A stretch of DNA of 64,000 nt from G020354785 sp964461435 (GTDB lineage Bacteria; Bacteroidota; Bacteroidia; Bacteroidales; UBA10428): positions 3,778-67,777 of the forward strand of contig CAYWUI010000014.1 of assembly GCA_964461435.1 (NCBI GenBank), given 5' to 3'. Position numbers and translations under genes: made by a program. Positions 36,715-45,863 of this stretch are shown here, piece by piece. The notes beneath the pieces are model-generated. The model did no database searches. It was not told the origin of the DNA and worked only from the letters and a program-made list of their open reading frames with translations. How positions within the stretch are numbered: position 1 is the stretch's first letter; each line of letters begins with the position of its first letter.

Positions 36715-37479
36715 ATGAATTTTAATGACATGAAGGATGTAACCATCGGCAATAACCTGATAAAGCTTGATGCCATTGATTCAACAAACGATTATGCAAA
36801 GAAGCTTATCAAAGAAAGTACTGTAAAAGAAGGAACTGTAATTTTGACAGATTTTCAGACAAAAGGGAAAGGACAAAAAGGCGGTTACTGGGAAAGTGAA
36901 AAAGGAAAAAACCTGACTTTAAGTATTGTTATAAATCCGGCATTTCTTCAGGTGCAGAAGCAATTTTACCTGTCCATGAGCATATCAATTGGAATAGTCG
37001 GATTTCTATCATATCTGTCACTAAATTCAAAGATAAAGTGGCCTAATGATATATACATTCATAACAGGAAGGTTGGAGGAATTTTAATTGAAAATGCCAT
37101 AAAAAATAACACCATTGCCAGCTCGGTTATCGGAATAGGAATTAACCTTAACCAGACAGAATTTAAAAGCAATGCTCCCAATCCGACTTCAGTATGCCTG
37201 GAACTGAAGAAGGCTGTTGAAATTAAAGATTCTTACCGGTTATTGATACAATATTTAAATAAATGGATTAATTTACTTTACAGTGCCCGCTACAGCAAAA
37301 TTAAGTCCGCTTACCAAAGGCATCTGTTTTTAAGAAACAAAAAAACCTTTTTCACTGATAAAAACGGGAAATTTAAGGGCAGAATTGTTAATGTTGAAGA
37401 AAGCGGCATGATATTAATAAAAACGGGAACAAATGAAATAAAAAAATACAATTTTAAGGAGGTCAGCTTCCCTTATTAA
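36715..37479 (+). CDS. birA: Biotin--[acetyl-CoA-carboxylase] ligase
   Basis: Activates biotin as biotinyl-AMP and attaches it to the carboxyl-carrier protein. The 254 residues include DAIDSTNDYAKKLI, DFQTKGKGQKGGYWESEKGKNL in two pieces (QTKGKGQKGGYWES is the usual QxxGRGQ.GRxW, here with Lys replacing the Arg of GRG), IKWPNDIYIHNRKVGGIL and GIGINLNQ. No N-terminal helix-turn-helix, so it cannot act as the E. coli-type repressor. Its last 17 bases overlap the convergent SRPBCC gene. Confidence 0.93.
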   Translation: MNFNDMKDVTIGNNLIKLDAIDSTNDYAKKLIKESTVKEGTVILTDFQTKGKGQKGGYWESEKGKNLTLSIVINPAFLQVQKQFYLSMSISIGIVGFLSYLSLNSKIKWPNDIYIHNRKVGGILIENAIKNNTIASSVIGIGINLNQTEFKSNAPNPTSVCLELKKAVEIKDSYRLLIQYLNKWINLLYSARYSKIKSAYQRHLFLRNKKTFFTDKNGKFKGRIVNVEESGMILIKTGTNEIKKYNFKEVSFPY

Positions 37480-37888
37480 AATCTGAAAGATCGATCTTCT
37501 CCATATGTTCAACAAGGGTATCGAGAAAAGTCTGCAGCGGTTTCTTTACTATAATCTGATACATAGGACTAATCTGAGCCTGTATTGTCAACCTGATTCT
37601 CGTGTCATTTTCGGCAACCTGTTTAAGCTGAATCCAGAAATTAAAATCAATCTTACCGGATTCTTCACCGGCTATCTTTATTGACTTAAAAGGTTCTTTT
37701 TCAATGATCCTCATCCCTGTCTCTCCTATACCATCTATTGTAAAATGACAGGAATCCTCTGTAGACTCCCAGTTTTGAATTTTGTCCGCGGGGATAAACT
37801 TCTTAAAATTATCGAAGCTTGAGAGAAATTTATATGCTGTTTCTTCCGAACTGTTAATTTTCCCTATTTTACTTTCCAGCTTAATCAT
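37463..37888 (-). CDS. SRPBCC/START-like small protein
   Basis: A 141-residue protein with the helix-grip layout of the SRPBCC superfamily: N-terminal strand and KFLSSFDNFKKFIPADKIQNW, a central beta-sheet (CHFTIDGIGETGMRI, FNFWIQLKQVAENDTRIRL) and a long C-terminal helix (FLDTLVEHMEKIDL). These proteins bind hydrophobic ligands in a central pocket; no catalytic residues are evident. It follows pyrE by 4 bases on the minus strand and overlaps the 3' end of birA. Small SRPBCC genes next to pyrE recur in Bacteroidota; the function is unknown. Confidence 0.8.
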   Translation of the reverse strand: MIKLESKIGKINSSEETAYKFLSSFDNFKKFIPADKIQNWESTEDSCHFTIDGIGETGMRIIEKEPFKSIKIAGEESGKIDFNFWIQLKQVAENDTRIRLTIQAQISPMYQIIVKKPLQTFLDTLVEHMEKIDLSDFNKGS

Positions 37889-37892
37889 TTAT

Positions 37893-38531
37893 TTACGGAT
37901 TAGTTCCCCAACTTTCGGGATTTTCATGCCATTGCTGAATAATACCCAGCTCCTGTATATTAATATATCCGGTTTTAGTTGCCGTTTCAATCAATGAATT
38001 AAAACCACATAGTGTATACAGCTTGCAGCCGGCTTCATTAAACCTGTTTACAGTGGTTTTAAATTGATAGGTAAATATAGCAATCATACCTAATACATTG
38101 CAGTTTCTTCCCAGCAGTGCGTTTACAGCTTTCAGGCTGCTGCCTCCTGTTGAGATCAGATCTTCAACAATTACAATATTTTGATTCTCTGCAATCTCCC
38201 CTTCTATTAAATTCATTAAGCCATGATTTTTATGATCCGGACGAACATATACAAAAGGCAAATTTAATACGTCAGCAACGATAGCACCAATAGCTATTGC
38301 ACCTGTCGCGATACCTGCAATTGCCTGGACATTCCCAAACTTATCTTTAATTATACTGATAAAATGTTCCTTAATGACATTTCGTATTTGAGGATATGAC
38401 AATGTTTTCCTGTTATCACAATATATAGGGGATTTCCAACCCGATGCCCATTGAAAAGGTTTTGCAACATTAATTTTTATTGCCTTAATTTGCAGAAGGA
38501 GATTTGCTATTTGATTTTCACTAATACTCAT
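37893..38531 (-). CDS. pyrE: Orotate phosphoribosyltransferase
   Basis: Joins orotate to PRPP to give OMP in UMP synthesis. The start is set at ATG 38531 (MSISENQIANLLLQI); the nine extra residues up to 38558 would overlap the divergent nudix gene. The 212 residues show FQWASGWKSPIYCDNRKTLS near the start, AIAGIATGAIAIGAIVADVL with the phosphate-site glycines, and the PRPP signature IVIVEDLISTGGSSL near residue 118. Only 7 bases separate its start from that of the nudix gene, so each promoter must lie within the other's coding sequence or further inside. Confidence 0.94.
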   Translation of the reverse strand: MSISENQIANLLLQIKAIKINVAKPFQWASGWKSPIYCDNRKTLSYPQIRNVIKEHFISIIKDKFGNVQAIAGIATGAIAIGAIVADVLNLPFVYVRPDHKNHGLMNLIEGEIAENQNIVIVEDLISTGGSSLKAVNALLGRNCNVLGMIAIFTYQFKTTVNRFNEAGCKLYTLCGFNSLIETATKTGYINIQELGIIQQWHENPESWGTNP

Positions 38532-38538
38532 GTGACAA

Positions 38539-39159
38539 ATGTATAAAGTTTTTTTCAACGATCGGAAAGTTTTCTTAACAGATGATTTTCAAAAACATTT
38601 TATAAAAAATCATGGATTGTTTTATAAGTACCAGAATAAGCGCGAATTACAGGATTTGCTTGATTTTTACAGAAGTTTAAAAATAATTGATGCATTATAT
38701 ATATTTCACAATGATATTGACAAATTGCGAAGCTCTTTTCGTGCCTGCTACCTGAACATTAGCGCTGCAGGCGGTCTTGTAAAAAACAGGGATGGGAAGA
38801 TACTTATTATAAAACGCCGTGATAAATGGGATTTGCCTAAAGGTAAAGCTGATCGAAAGGAAAACCCGCAACAGACGTCACTCAGGGAAGTTACCGAGGA
38901 GTGCGGCATTAATAATATAGAAATTACCCGGCCTTTATTATCAACATATCACACCTATATGCTTAATGACAAGCATGTACTTAAAAGAACAACATGGTTT
39001 GAAATGCTGTATACAGGCACAGACATCCCCGTACCTCAAATAAAAGAACATATTACGGAAGTCAGGTGGTTCGATAAATCGGAAATGGCGGAAGTTACGA
39101 AAAATACTTACCAGCTAATTGTTGATGTATTGCGATATGCCAATCTTATTGAATTATAA
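38539..39159 (+). CDS. Nudix hydrolase
   Basis: A 206-residue hydrolase of nucleoside diphosphate-linked compounds. The Nudix box, spanning about residues 112-134, is complete: GKADRKENPQQ followed by TSLREVTEECGI fits G-x5-E-x7-REUxEExGU. The fold before it reads SAAGGLVKNRDGKILIIKRR. The N-terminal 70 residues are an extra domain rich in aromatic and basic residues that I do not recognise. The substrate cannot be predicted. Converges on the thioredoxin-fold gene with a 6-base overlap at the 3' ends. Confidence 0.9.
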   Translation: MYKVFFNDRKVFLTDDFQKHFIKNHGLFYKYQNKRELQDLLDFYRSLKIIDALYIFHNDIDKLRSSFRACYLNISAAGGLVKNRDGKILIIKRRDKWDLPKGKADRKENPQQTSLREVTEECGINNIEITRPLLSTYHTYMLNDKHVLKRTTWFEMLYTGTDIPVPQIKEHITEVRWFDKSEMAEVTKNTYQLIVDVLRYANLIEL

Positions 39160-40584
39160 ATCACCCCTTGCTTTCATTGTTTTTACCAGCAAAGACTCAA
39201 AATTTTCAGCAGGTGAAATAGAAGGTGAATAGATCAATTTTCCATCCGGACCTATTAAAAAATATGTAGGATAAGCCCTTATATCATACTCCTTAAGAAT
39301 TTGAGGCTGGTAACCATAGAACAGGAATTTCCAGTTCCAGTTCTTATTCTTCAGGAAATCCCTGAATGTGTCCAGCTGAGCTTCGACAGCTACGGTGACT
39401 ATTTCGAGCCTTTCCTTATATCTCTCATATATACCTTCTAGAAGTTCAAATTCACTGAGGCATGTATAGCTTTGGGATGTACAAAAATTCAAATAAACAT
39501 ATTTCCCCTTAAAATCATCCAATCTTACAAGACTGCTGTCCGAATCATACAGTTCAAAAGCCGGGGGATAATATCCTGAAAGGAGCCTGGTTATCTTTGC
39601 TTTTATTATTTCTCCAATTATCTTATTTTGCTGAATACCGGTTTGCGAAATTAAAGTATCCAGAATAGTAATTAACCCGGTACGTGAAAAATTATCGCTA
39701 TAAAACTCGTTATATATATTTTGTAAAATCACAAGCTCAGTAATAGTATCGTTATAAAAAACATTATCCCTTGAAAGAGTTCTTTTCAAATCTGAATAAC
39801 TTTTTGATGTGTTAATATCATCATAAATTTTGCTCCCTTTATCTGTCATTCCAAAGAATACGAAATATTTATCGTATACCTGGTTAAAAAGCTCCATATA
39901 GGCCGGATTATTGTATAAAACAGGCTTTCTCCTGAAATATTCATCTGAAATACTCCTGGCTTTTTGCTGGTATGCAAGGTGTCTTAACAATCCATATCTG
40001 TATTCACGATAGTTATTAAAATAGCTATTCTTTGAACCGGTAAACGGTTTTTCTATCCTTTCTATATCTGCATTTAACTCTGAAAAGTCATCATTATTAA
40101 TAAAATTAATTATATGTTTATTATAATAGGGATTATAAGCATCATTAAACATTCTAATCATAAAATTAATCTCATCGGCTTTGGCATCAGCTGTTCCCAG
40201 CTGAATTCTTGATTCTGTAAAGTAAGGATTAAGCTCATCTTCCGGACTTTTATCTTCTTTTTCCGGAAGTATGATTTCATATGAATTACCCGGCTCAACA
40301 TAAAGGAAAGCCTTATAAATACCAAGATGAGAAAAGACAAATGTTATTTGTTCCGGATTCAGGGATATTCTGAAATCGCCATTAGCCTCAACCTTGCATC
40401 TGCCTATTTCCTCCTCCCCTTTTGTTACCCAGTCAGTATATCTGTTGAACACTATCTCACAACTGGCGTATGATGGAGCATTTCCATGAAGGATAACATC
40501 CCTGGAAAACGATAGTGAGAAGGTTGCTGAAATTAATAATCCCAGTAAACAATATGATCTGCCCATATATTTTGTTTTATTCAT
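39154..40584 (-). CDS. TlpA-like thioredoxin-fold exported protein with degenerate CxxC
   Basis: A 476-residue protein with a signal peptide (SYCLLGLLISATFSLSFS). The middle (about 100-330) is helical and unrecognised. From about 345 it has a TlpA/AhpC-type thioredoxin fold: LYDSDSSLVRLDDFKGKYVYL leads into the active-site region. There the usual WCxxC reads QSYTC, so the first Cys is Ser; one Cys remains. The domain ends with AYPTYFLIGPDGKLIY, including the cis-Pro. Such domains with DUF4369-like N-termini are common in the Bacteroidota periplasm. Without the Cys pair, dithiol exchange is unlikely. It overlaps coaD by 8 bases. Confidence 0.82.
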   Translation of the reverse strand: MNKTKYMGRSYCLLGLLISATFSLSFSRDVILHGNAPSYASCEIVFNRYTDWVTKGEEEIGRCKVEANGDFRISLNPEQITFVFSHLGIYKAFLYVEPGNSYEIILPEKEDKSPEDELNPYFTESRIQLGTADAKADEINFMIRMFNDAYNPYYNKHIINFINNDDFSELNADIERIEKPFTGSKNSYFNNYREYRYGLLRHLAYQQKARSISDEYFRRKPVLYNNPAYMELFNQVYDKYFVFFGMTDKGSKIYDDINTSKSYSDLKRTLSRDNVFYNDTITELVILQNIYNEFYSDNFSRTGLITILDTLISQTGIQQNKIIGEIIKAKITRLLSGYYPPAFELYDSDSSLVRLDDFKGKYVYLNFCTSQSYTCLSEFELLEGIYERYKERLEIVTVAVEAQLDTFRDFLKNKNWNWKFLFYGYQPQILKEYDIRAYPTYFLIGPDGKLIYSPSISPAENFESLLVKTMKARGDL

Positions 40585-41041
40585 TAATATTTATATCGTC
40601 AGGCAAAAAAAGACCTGCATCGCCCCCATAACGTATAATATCCCTTACAATTGTCGAATTAATTGCTGTATGTTCAGGCATAGTAAGTAAAAATACCGTT
40701 TCTATTTCAGGGTACATAGCTTTGTTTATTTGTCCGACCGCCCTTTCATATTCAAAATCCGATGATGTGCGCAAGCCTCTTAATATGTACCTGGCGTTTA
40801 CCTGCCTGCAAAAATCAACTGTCAGTCCCTTATATGTTTTAACCTCGACTTTGGAATTATCCTTAAACACTTTTTTAATCCATTCAACCCTTTTTTCAAG
40901 GGCGAAATAGTATTCTTTGTTAATGTTATGCCCAATTCCTATTATTATTCTTTCAAATAAAGGTAAAGCTCTTGTTATAATTGATTTATGACCGATTGTA
41001 AACGGGTCAAAGGATCCTGGGAAAATAGCGATCTTTTCCAT
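40577..41041 (-). CDS. coaD: Phosphopantetheine adenylyltransferase
   Basis: Adenylates 4'-phosphopantetheine in coenzyme A synthesis. The start is set at MEKIAIFPGSFDPFTIGHKS because the fold begins at this strand; fifteen residues of an upstream extension lie over the HAD remnant. The HxGH site is TIGHKS, a variant with Thr for the first His, normal in CoaD. ISTSxI-like TAINSTIVRDIIRYGG lies at the end and LRGLRTSSDFEYERAVGQ in the middle. The 154 residues fit the family. Confidence 0.94.
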   Translation of the reverse strand: MEKIAIFPGSFDPFTIGHKSIITRALPLFERIIIGIGHNINKEYYFALEKRVEWIKKVFKDNSKVEVKTYKGLTVDFCRQVNARYILRGLRTSSDFEYERAVGQINKAMYPEIETVFLLTMPEHTAINSTIVRDIIRYGGDAGLFLPDDININE

Positions 41042-41060
41042 ATTTTTAATTTTTAGCTCA

Positions 41061-41459
41061 TTAATTGTCAAAAAATTCCCTGACATCCTTATCTTTCAGA
41101 GATTCCTCGGGATTGGCCTGCTCTATTGCCGAAATAATTAACTGTAAATAATTCCTGGCTTTAAATTCATTAAGAATATCAAGTGAGTGTTTAAACAGCT
41201 TTGCGTTTTTTAATTTTTTATTATAGGCATCAATAAATTCTACTGACAGGTTTTCGAACGAATCCCTTTTAAAATCAAATCCCAGCTGCCTGTAATATTC
41301 AATCACGGGGAACTGAAAAATCCGCTGGTATTTCTTTCTGTATAATTTACCTAATCCGCGCTTGTGAAGAATTTGATTCATGATTGAACATATAAAACAT
41401 TTTTATTCAATCGCCACTTTTAAAAACTGCAGTATAATAGAATATATCGGGCAGGACAT
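41061..41459 (-). pseudogene. HAD-family hydrolase remnant
   Basis: An open frame of 106 codons (41061-41381) reads like the cap and middle of a phosphoglycolate-phosphatase-like HAD protein: MNQILHKRGLGKLY, IFQFPVIEYYRQLGFDF, FENLSVEFIDAY and LQLIISAIEQANPEESLKD. The nucleophile motif DxDGT/WNGT is missing: reading back in the same frame past a stop codon gives a poorly matching stretch (YSIILQFLKVAIE, stop, KCFICSIMNQ) in the right place. After FFDN the frame stops, just at coaD, so the last two HAD motifs are absent. Truncated at both ends and not expected to be active. Confidence 0.7.
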
Positions 41460-41460
41460 A

Positions 41461-41997
41461 TTAATAATTACTTATTACCTCAAGGCTTCCGAATACAATA
41501 TCAGCTTCGATAATCAGGTAATTCCCGCCCGGATCAAAAGTATTGCCCTGCCATCCCCCCGACCCGAAAACGACAGTGTTTCCATCAGGCAATTTTGCGC
41601 CTGCAAAAACGGCATTAACTTTGATCTTTACAGGGGAATCATCATTAACCTTTATTTCCGTTGCCCCGAATATAGTGTTGATTTTTATCTTTACAGGTTT
41701 ATCTTTCTTAAAATATACTTTTCTGTAATCAAACACCGACCTGGCAAAAACAACATTATATTCTGCCTTATTATCCGGTGGTTCCGAAATTGTTCTGCTA
41801 CTGAATATTACATCGCCCTTAACAGGGCCGAAATTAAATATACCCTTATTCCCAACCAGAATTTTTATTCCAACAAGAATCAAAATTACTCCAAGTAATA
41901 CCCTGAACAGGTTTATGTCAAATAGTATGCGGAATATTATGCTTAAGCCAATAATTACCAGTAATATTCCCCAAAAAACAGCAGGAGCCATCTTCAT
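41461..41997 (-). CDS. LiaF-like membrane protein
   Basis: A 178-residue protein with two N-terminal hydrophobic spans (AVFWGILLVIIGLSIIFRIL and LFRVLLGVILILVGIKILVG), an acidic linker and a C-terminal right-handed beta-type domain: YNVVFARSVFDYRKVYF, IKINTIFGATEIKV, IKVNAVFAGAKLPDG and LIIEADIVFGSLEVI. The repeated xxxFG(A/S)xxI strands match the LiaF/DUF5668-DUF2154 kind, which in Firmicutes tunes an envelope-stress sensor. No histidine kinase adjoins it here, so the role is unknown. The stop is 2 bases from the HAD remnant's upstream end. Confidence 0.8.
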   Translation of the reverse strand: MKMAPAVFWGILLVIIGLSIIFRILFDINLFRVLLGVILILVGIKILVGNKGIFNFGPVKGDVIFSSRTISEPPDNKAEYNVVFARSVFDYRKVYFKKDKPVKIKINTIFGATEIKVNDDSPVKIKVNAVFAGAKLPDGNTVVFGSGGWQGNTFDPGGNYLIIEADIVFGSLEVISNY

Positions 41998-42060
41998 AGT
42001 TATTTATTAATGTTTTCACCAGTCAAAAGTATGAAAATATATAATTTAATGAACCAAAGG

Positions 42061-44517
42061 TCAGACAATTTTCAGGGGTCTATCAACTTTTTGCTTCAAC
42101 AAAGAGATATTCAGTACTTCCAGAATATTATTCACAAAGTGAAATTTTAATCCCCTCAGATAGATTTCATTTATTTCATTAATATCTTTTTTATTTTCTT
42201 CTGAAAGGATTATTTCCTTAATTGAAGCCCTTTTTGCCGCCAGTATTTTCTCTTTTATGCCGCCTACAGGCAGCACCTTGCCCCTGAGTGTAATTTCGCC
42301 GGTCATTGCAAGGCTTCTTTTAACTTTTCTTTGGGTAAAGGCAGAAACCATTGATGTTATCATTGTTATTCCGGCCGAAGGGCCGTCTTTTGGTATTGCC
42401 CCTTCGGGAACATGAACATGGACATTCCAGTTTTCAAATATCTCAGCACTAAGGTCAAACATATCACAATGTGACTTCAAATACTCCAGGGCCAGGACAG
42501 CTGATTCCTTCATAACATCACCCAGGTTCCCGGTAATGGTAAGTTTTCCTTTCCCTTTGCTTAAACTTGTCTCCACAAATAATATTTCTCCCCCTACGGC
42601 AGTCCATGCCAGTCCCGTTACAACGCCGGCAAACTCATTTCCCTGGTACTTATCTTTAAGATATCTCGGAGGTCCCAGAATTTCGTCAACGTCATTAACG
42701 GAGAGGTCTGCATTATACTTCTCTTCCAGCGCCACTCTCTTGGCTATGATCCTCACAATTTTTGCAATATTCTTATCCAGCTCCCTGACACCCGACTCCC
42801 TCGTAAAATTATCAATTATATATTCAATTACTTTCTTTGAGAATTTAACTTTAGACCTGTCAACACCATGATTTTCAAGTTCCTTGGGGATCAGATGCCT
42901 CCTGGCGATTTCTATTTTTTCTTCGAGCAAATACCCGCTGACATTTATAAGTTCCATCCTGTCACAGAGGGCCGGACTAATGGAGCCGGTTGTGTTGGCT
43001 GTTGCAATAAACATCACCTTGGACAGGTCATATTCCATTTCAAGATAATTATCATAAAAGGAGTTGTTCTGCTCGGGATCCAATACTTCAAGGAGAGCAG
43101 ATGAAGGGTCGCCGCGAAAGTCATTTCCGACCTTATCTATCTCATCCAGCACAAATATAGGATTTGAGGACTTGGCTTTCTTTATGTTCTGTATTATACG
43201 GCCAGGCATTGCTCCGATATATGTTTTACGATGTCCCCTTATTTCAGCTTCATCACGAAGTCCGCCCAGAGACATACGTACATAATTTCTTCTTAATGCT
43301 TTGGCTATAGACTTGCCCAGTGAAGTTTTTCCAACTCCCGGAGGCCCGTACAAACAAATAATTGGTGATTTCATGTCTCCCTTTAGCTTCAATACTGCCA
43401 GGTGCTCCAATATCCTTTCCTTTACTTTTTCAATTCCGAAATGGTCATTATCAAGTATTTTTTGTGCCCTTTTAAGATCAAAATTATCCTTGCTATATTC
43501 ATTCCACGGCAAATCGAGGAGTGTCTGCAAATAGTTCATTTGTACCGAGTATTCACCTGCAGCCGGATTCATTCTCTGCAGCTTATCAACTTCTTTATCA
43601 AATATCTTTCTCACCGTATCATCCCATTTTTTCTTTTTCCCCTTTGCTTTCAGCTCTTCTATCTCCTGGTCAACAGGACTTCCTCCCAGTTCATCCTGGA
43701 TGGTTTTCATCTGCTGGTGGAGCAAAAACTCCCGCTGCTGCTGATCGAGGTCCAGTTTGACTTTTGTTTGTATATCATTCTTAAGTTCAAGCATCTGAAC
43801 TTCCCGGGTAAGATATTCGAGCAGGAGAACGCCACGTTTCTTAAGCTCACTTATCTCGAGCAGCCTTTGTTTTTCCAAGATCTTTATATCACTGTTAGAG
43901 CAAATAAAATTTATCAGGAATGCGGAACTTTCAATATTTTTGACAGCAAACGATGCTTCGGGGGGGATATTGGTGGATAGCTTGATAATCTTAAGTGACA
44001 GTTCTTTCAAGGACCTGACTATAGCTTCATACTCAGGATCCTTCTTCAGAGGTTTTTTATCAATTAAAGATTCGACACTTGCTATAAAATAAGGCTCGCT
44101 TTTTTTCAGCTCCCTGATATGAAAGCGCTTCTTGCCCTGTATAATTACCGATGTTGACCCATCGGGCATCTCAAGAATTCTGATGATCTGTGCTACGGTT
44201 CCTACTTTATAAAGCTCTTCATATTTCGGTTCATCAGTATTGGCATCTTTTTGAGCAACCGTACCAAGAATCTTATTTTTTTTATAAATCTCCCTTATCA
44301 GTTTCATTGATTTGTTGCGCCCTACCGAGATAGGTATTACTACTCCGGGGAATAATACTGCATTTCTAAGTGGCAGTATAGGCAGCGATTCGGGTATATC
44401 CGTTTTTGTTATTATTTCCTCATCCTCATCCGAAATAAGGGGAATAAAATCAGTGTCTTCATTAATTGCAGCACTTACATATATATTGCGAAAATCATTT
44501 GCTGAACGTTTACTCAT
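42061..44517 (-). CDS. lon: ATP-dependent protease Lon (endopeptidase La)
   Basis: Soluble AAA+ serine protease for damaged and regulatory proteins. The 818 residues show the N-terminal substrate domain (LPILPLRNAVLFPGVVIPI), a coiled-coil linker, Walker A YGPPGVGKTS, Walker B NPIFVLDEIDKVG, and the protease domain with the catalytic Ser in PKDGPSAG (near 712) and Lys in VGGIKEKILAAKR (near 754). A slightly longer acidic N-terminus precedes the fold. It follows the GlmU-like gene by 38 bases, a neighbourhood that is common in Bacteroidota. Confidence 0.97.
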   Translation of the reverse strand: MSKRSANDFRNIYVSAAINEDTDFIPLISDEDEEIITKTDIPESLPILPLRNAVLFPGVVIPISVGRNKSMKLIREIYKKNKILGTVAQKDANTDEPKYEELYKVGTVAQIIRILEMPDGSTSVIIQGKKRFHIRELKKSEPYFIASVESLIDKKPLKKDPEYEAIVRSLKELSLKIIKLSTNIPPEASFAVKNIESSAFLINFICSNSDIKILEKQRLLEISELKKRGVLLLEYLTREVQMLELKNDIQTKVKLDLDQQQREFLLHQQMKTIQDELGGSPVDQEIEELKAKGKKKKWDDTVRKIFDKEVDKLQRMNPAAGEYSVQMNYLQTLLDLPWNEYSKDNFDLKRAQKILDNDHFGIEKVKERILEHLAVLKLKGDMKSPIICLYGPPGVGKTSLGKSIAKALRRNYVRMSLGGLRDEAEIRGHRKTYIGAMPGRIIQNIKKAKSSNPIFVLDEIDKVGNDFRGDPSSALLEVLDPEQNNSFYDNYLEMEYDLSKVMFIATANTTGSISPALCDRMELINVSGYLLEEKIEIARRHLIPKELENHGVDRSKVKFSKKVIEYIIDNFTRESGVRELDKNIAKIVRIIAKRVALEEKYNADLSVNDVDEILGPPRYLKDKYQGNEFAGVVTGLAWTAVGGEILFVETSLSKGKGKLTITGNLGDVMKESAVLALEYLKSHCDMFDLSAEIFENWNVHVHVPEGAIPKDGPSAGITMITSMVSAFTQRKVKRSLAMTGEITLRGKVLPVGGIKEKILAAKRASIKEIILSEENKKDINEINEIYLRGLKFHFVNNILEVLNISLLKQKVDRPLKIV

Positions 44518-44555
44518 AATTCATTTACCCTTCCTTATAATATATAGACCTTTTG

Positions 44556-45752
44556 CTAAAACCTCCTGTATTTTGAAGTCATTTTAAATACTTCTTCAAT
44601 AATTTGTATATCAGTGTCTGTTAATTCAACATCTCTTCTCCCCATAACACGCCGGGCAACTTCCAGGGCCTTGGGCAGCTGGAATGTGGTGAATCCTCCT
44701 GCTCCTCCCCATGAGAAGGAAGGAATGAAGGTTCTTGGGAATCCCGAGCCGAAAATATTTGTGCTAACACCTACAACTGTACCGGTATTAAACATTGTAT
44801 TAATACCGCACTTTGAATGATCTCCCATAATTAATCCACAAAACTGCTGGCCTGTATCTTCAAATTTTTCGGTAATATAGCTCCATATCTTAACAGAAGT
44901 ATAATTGTTTTTAAGGTTTGAACTGTTTGTATCTGCTCCGATATTACACCATTCCCCCAGGATCGAATTTCCCAGGAATCCGTCGTGTGCTTTATTGGAG
45001 TATCCCATAATTATACTGTTATTAACTTCGCCTCCGACCTTAGAAAAAGGGCCAATTGTTGTCGGACCGTAAATCCTGGCTCCCATTTTTAAAGTGGACT
45101 GCTCACCAAGGACAAAAGGCCCCCTAATAACCGACCCTTCCATCACCTCAGCGTCCTTGCCGATATAAACCGGACCTGTGGATGCGTTTATTGTGGCAAA
45201 CTCCACCCTGGCTCCTTCCCCGATAAAAATATTCGCGGGATTAAGCAGCCTGTTTTGTCCGGATATGTCAACTGACTTTTTACCCTTTGTCAGGGATTCA
45301 AAATCTTTAACAATAACTTCTCCATTATGTTTAAATAATTCCCATAAATGGTTAATCTTTAAAAAATTACTTTTCGAATGGATGTGCCTGCAAGTTTTAC
45401 AGGTTTCCTCATTAATCTCTGTTAAACCTTTATCAGTAGTATTAACAGCAACAATGACCTCATCTTTGACAAGTACTTCATTTATGCCGAGGCCATGTAT
45501 TTCAGTTATTAAATTGTTGCCAGGTATGACAGAACCGTTAATCAGGATATTCTCGTCCCTGATAACAGCTTTATATTTTACCTGCAGATAAGGTTTTGTC
45601 AGATACGAACATTTTGATCCCAGGATATTCTCCCATTTCTCTTTAATAGTACTTATTCCAAATCTGATTTCAGCCGTGGGCTTCGTGAAGGTTAGGGGGA
45701 GCAACCGGTTCCAGCTGCTGTCATCAAAAAGGATATAATTTTTTAATGCCAC
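44556..45752 (-). CDS. GlmU-like putative sugar nucleotidyltransferase/acyltransferase (Bacteroidota type)
   Basis: A 398-residue protein of the Bacteroidota-specific family described as an alternative GlmU. The N-terminal half (NYILFDDSSWNRLLPLTFTK) is a reduced nucleotidyltransferase-like domain without the full LxxGxGTRM loop. From about residue 180 there is a left-handed beta-helix of hexapeptides (VYIGKDAEVMEGSVIRGPF, TTIGPFSKVGGEVNNS, NSILGEWCNIGADTNSSNLK), as in the acetyltransferase half of GlmU. Making UDP-GlcNAc for peptidoglycan is the usual proposal; activity is inferred from the family. Four Cys/His in CKTCRHIHSK could bind metal. Confidence 0.85.
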   Translation of the reverse strand: MALKNYILFDDSSWNRLLPLTFTKPTAEIRFGISTIKEKWENILGSKCSYLTKPYLQVKYKAVIRDENILINGSVIPGNNLITEIHGLGINEVLVKDEVIVAVNTTDKGLTEINEETCKTCRHIHSKSNFLKINHLWELFKHNGEVIVKDFESLTKGKKSVDISGQNRLLNPANIFIGEGARVEFATINASTGPVYIGKDAEVMEGSVIRGPFVLGEQSTLKMGARIYGPTTIGPFSKVGGEVNNSIIMGYSNKAHDGFLGNSILGEWCNIGADTNSSNLKNNYTSVKIWSYITEKFEDTGQQFCGLIMGDHSKCGINTMFNTGTVVGVSTNIFGSGFPRTFIPSFSWGGAGGFTTFQLPKALEVARRVMGRRDVELTDTDIQIIEEVFKMTSKYRRF

Positions 45753-45794
45753 ACCTACAGAATTTAATTTATGTATTAGTCATAACAAAAGTAC

Positions 45795-45838
45795 ATAAAA
45801 AAAGCTCCGGATTAATAACTTGTTAAAAAAACGGAGCT
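45795..45838 (-). terminator. Rho-independent terminator after rpmE2
   Basis: On the minus strand AGCTCCG pairs with CGGAGCT across a 22-base loop, then TTTTTTT follows. It lies 26 bases after the rpmE2 stop codon. Confidence 0.7.
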
Positions 45839-45863
45839 AATGAAATACCTTGACAGAAAAAAA

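Noticed and set aside
41042..41086. N-terminal extension of coaD
   Set aside because: The fold begins at MEKIAIFPG; the extra 15 residues lie over the end of the HAD remnant.
43402..43980. 192-codon plus-strand frame within lon
   Set aside because: Antisense shadow of lon, with no signal or domain of its own.
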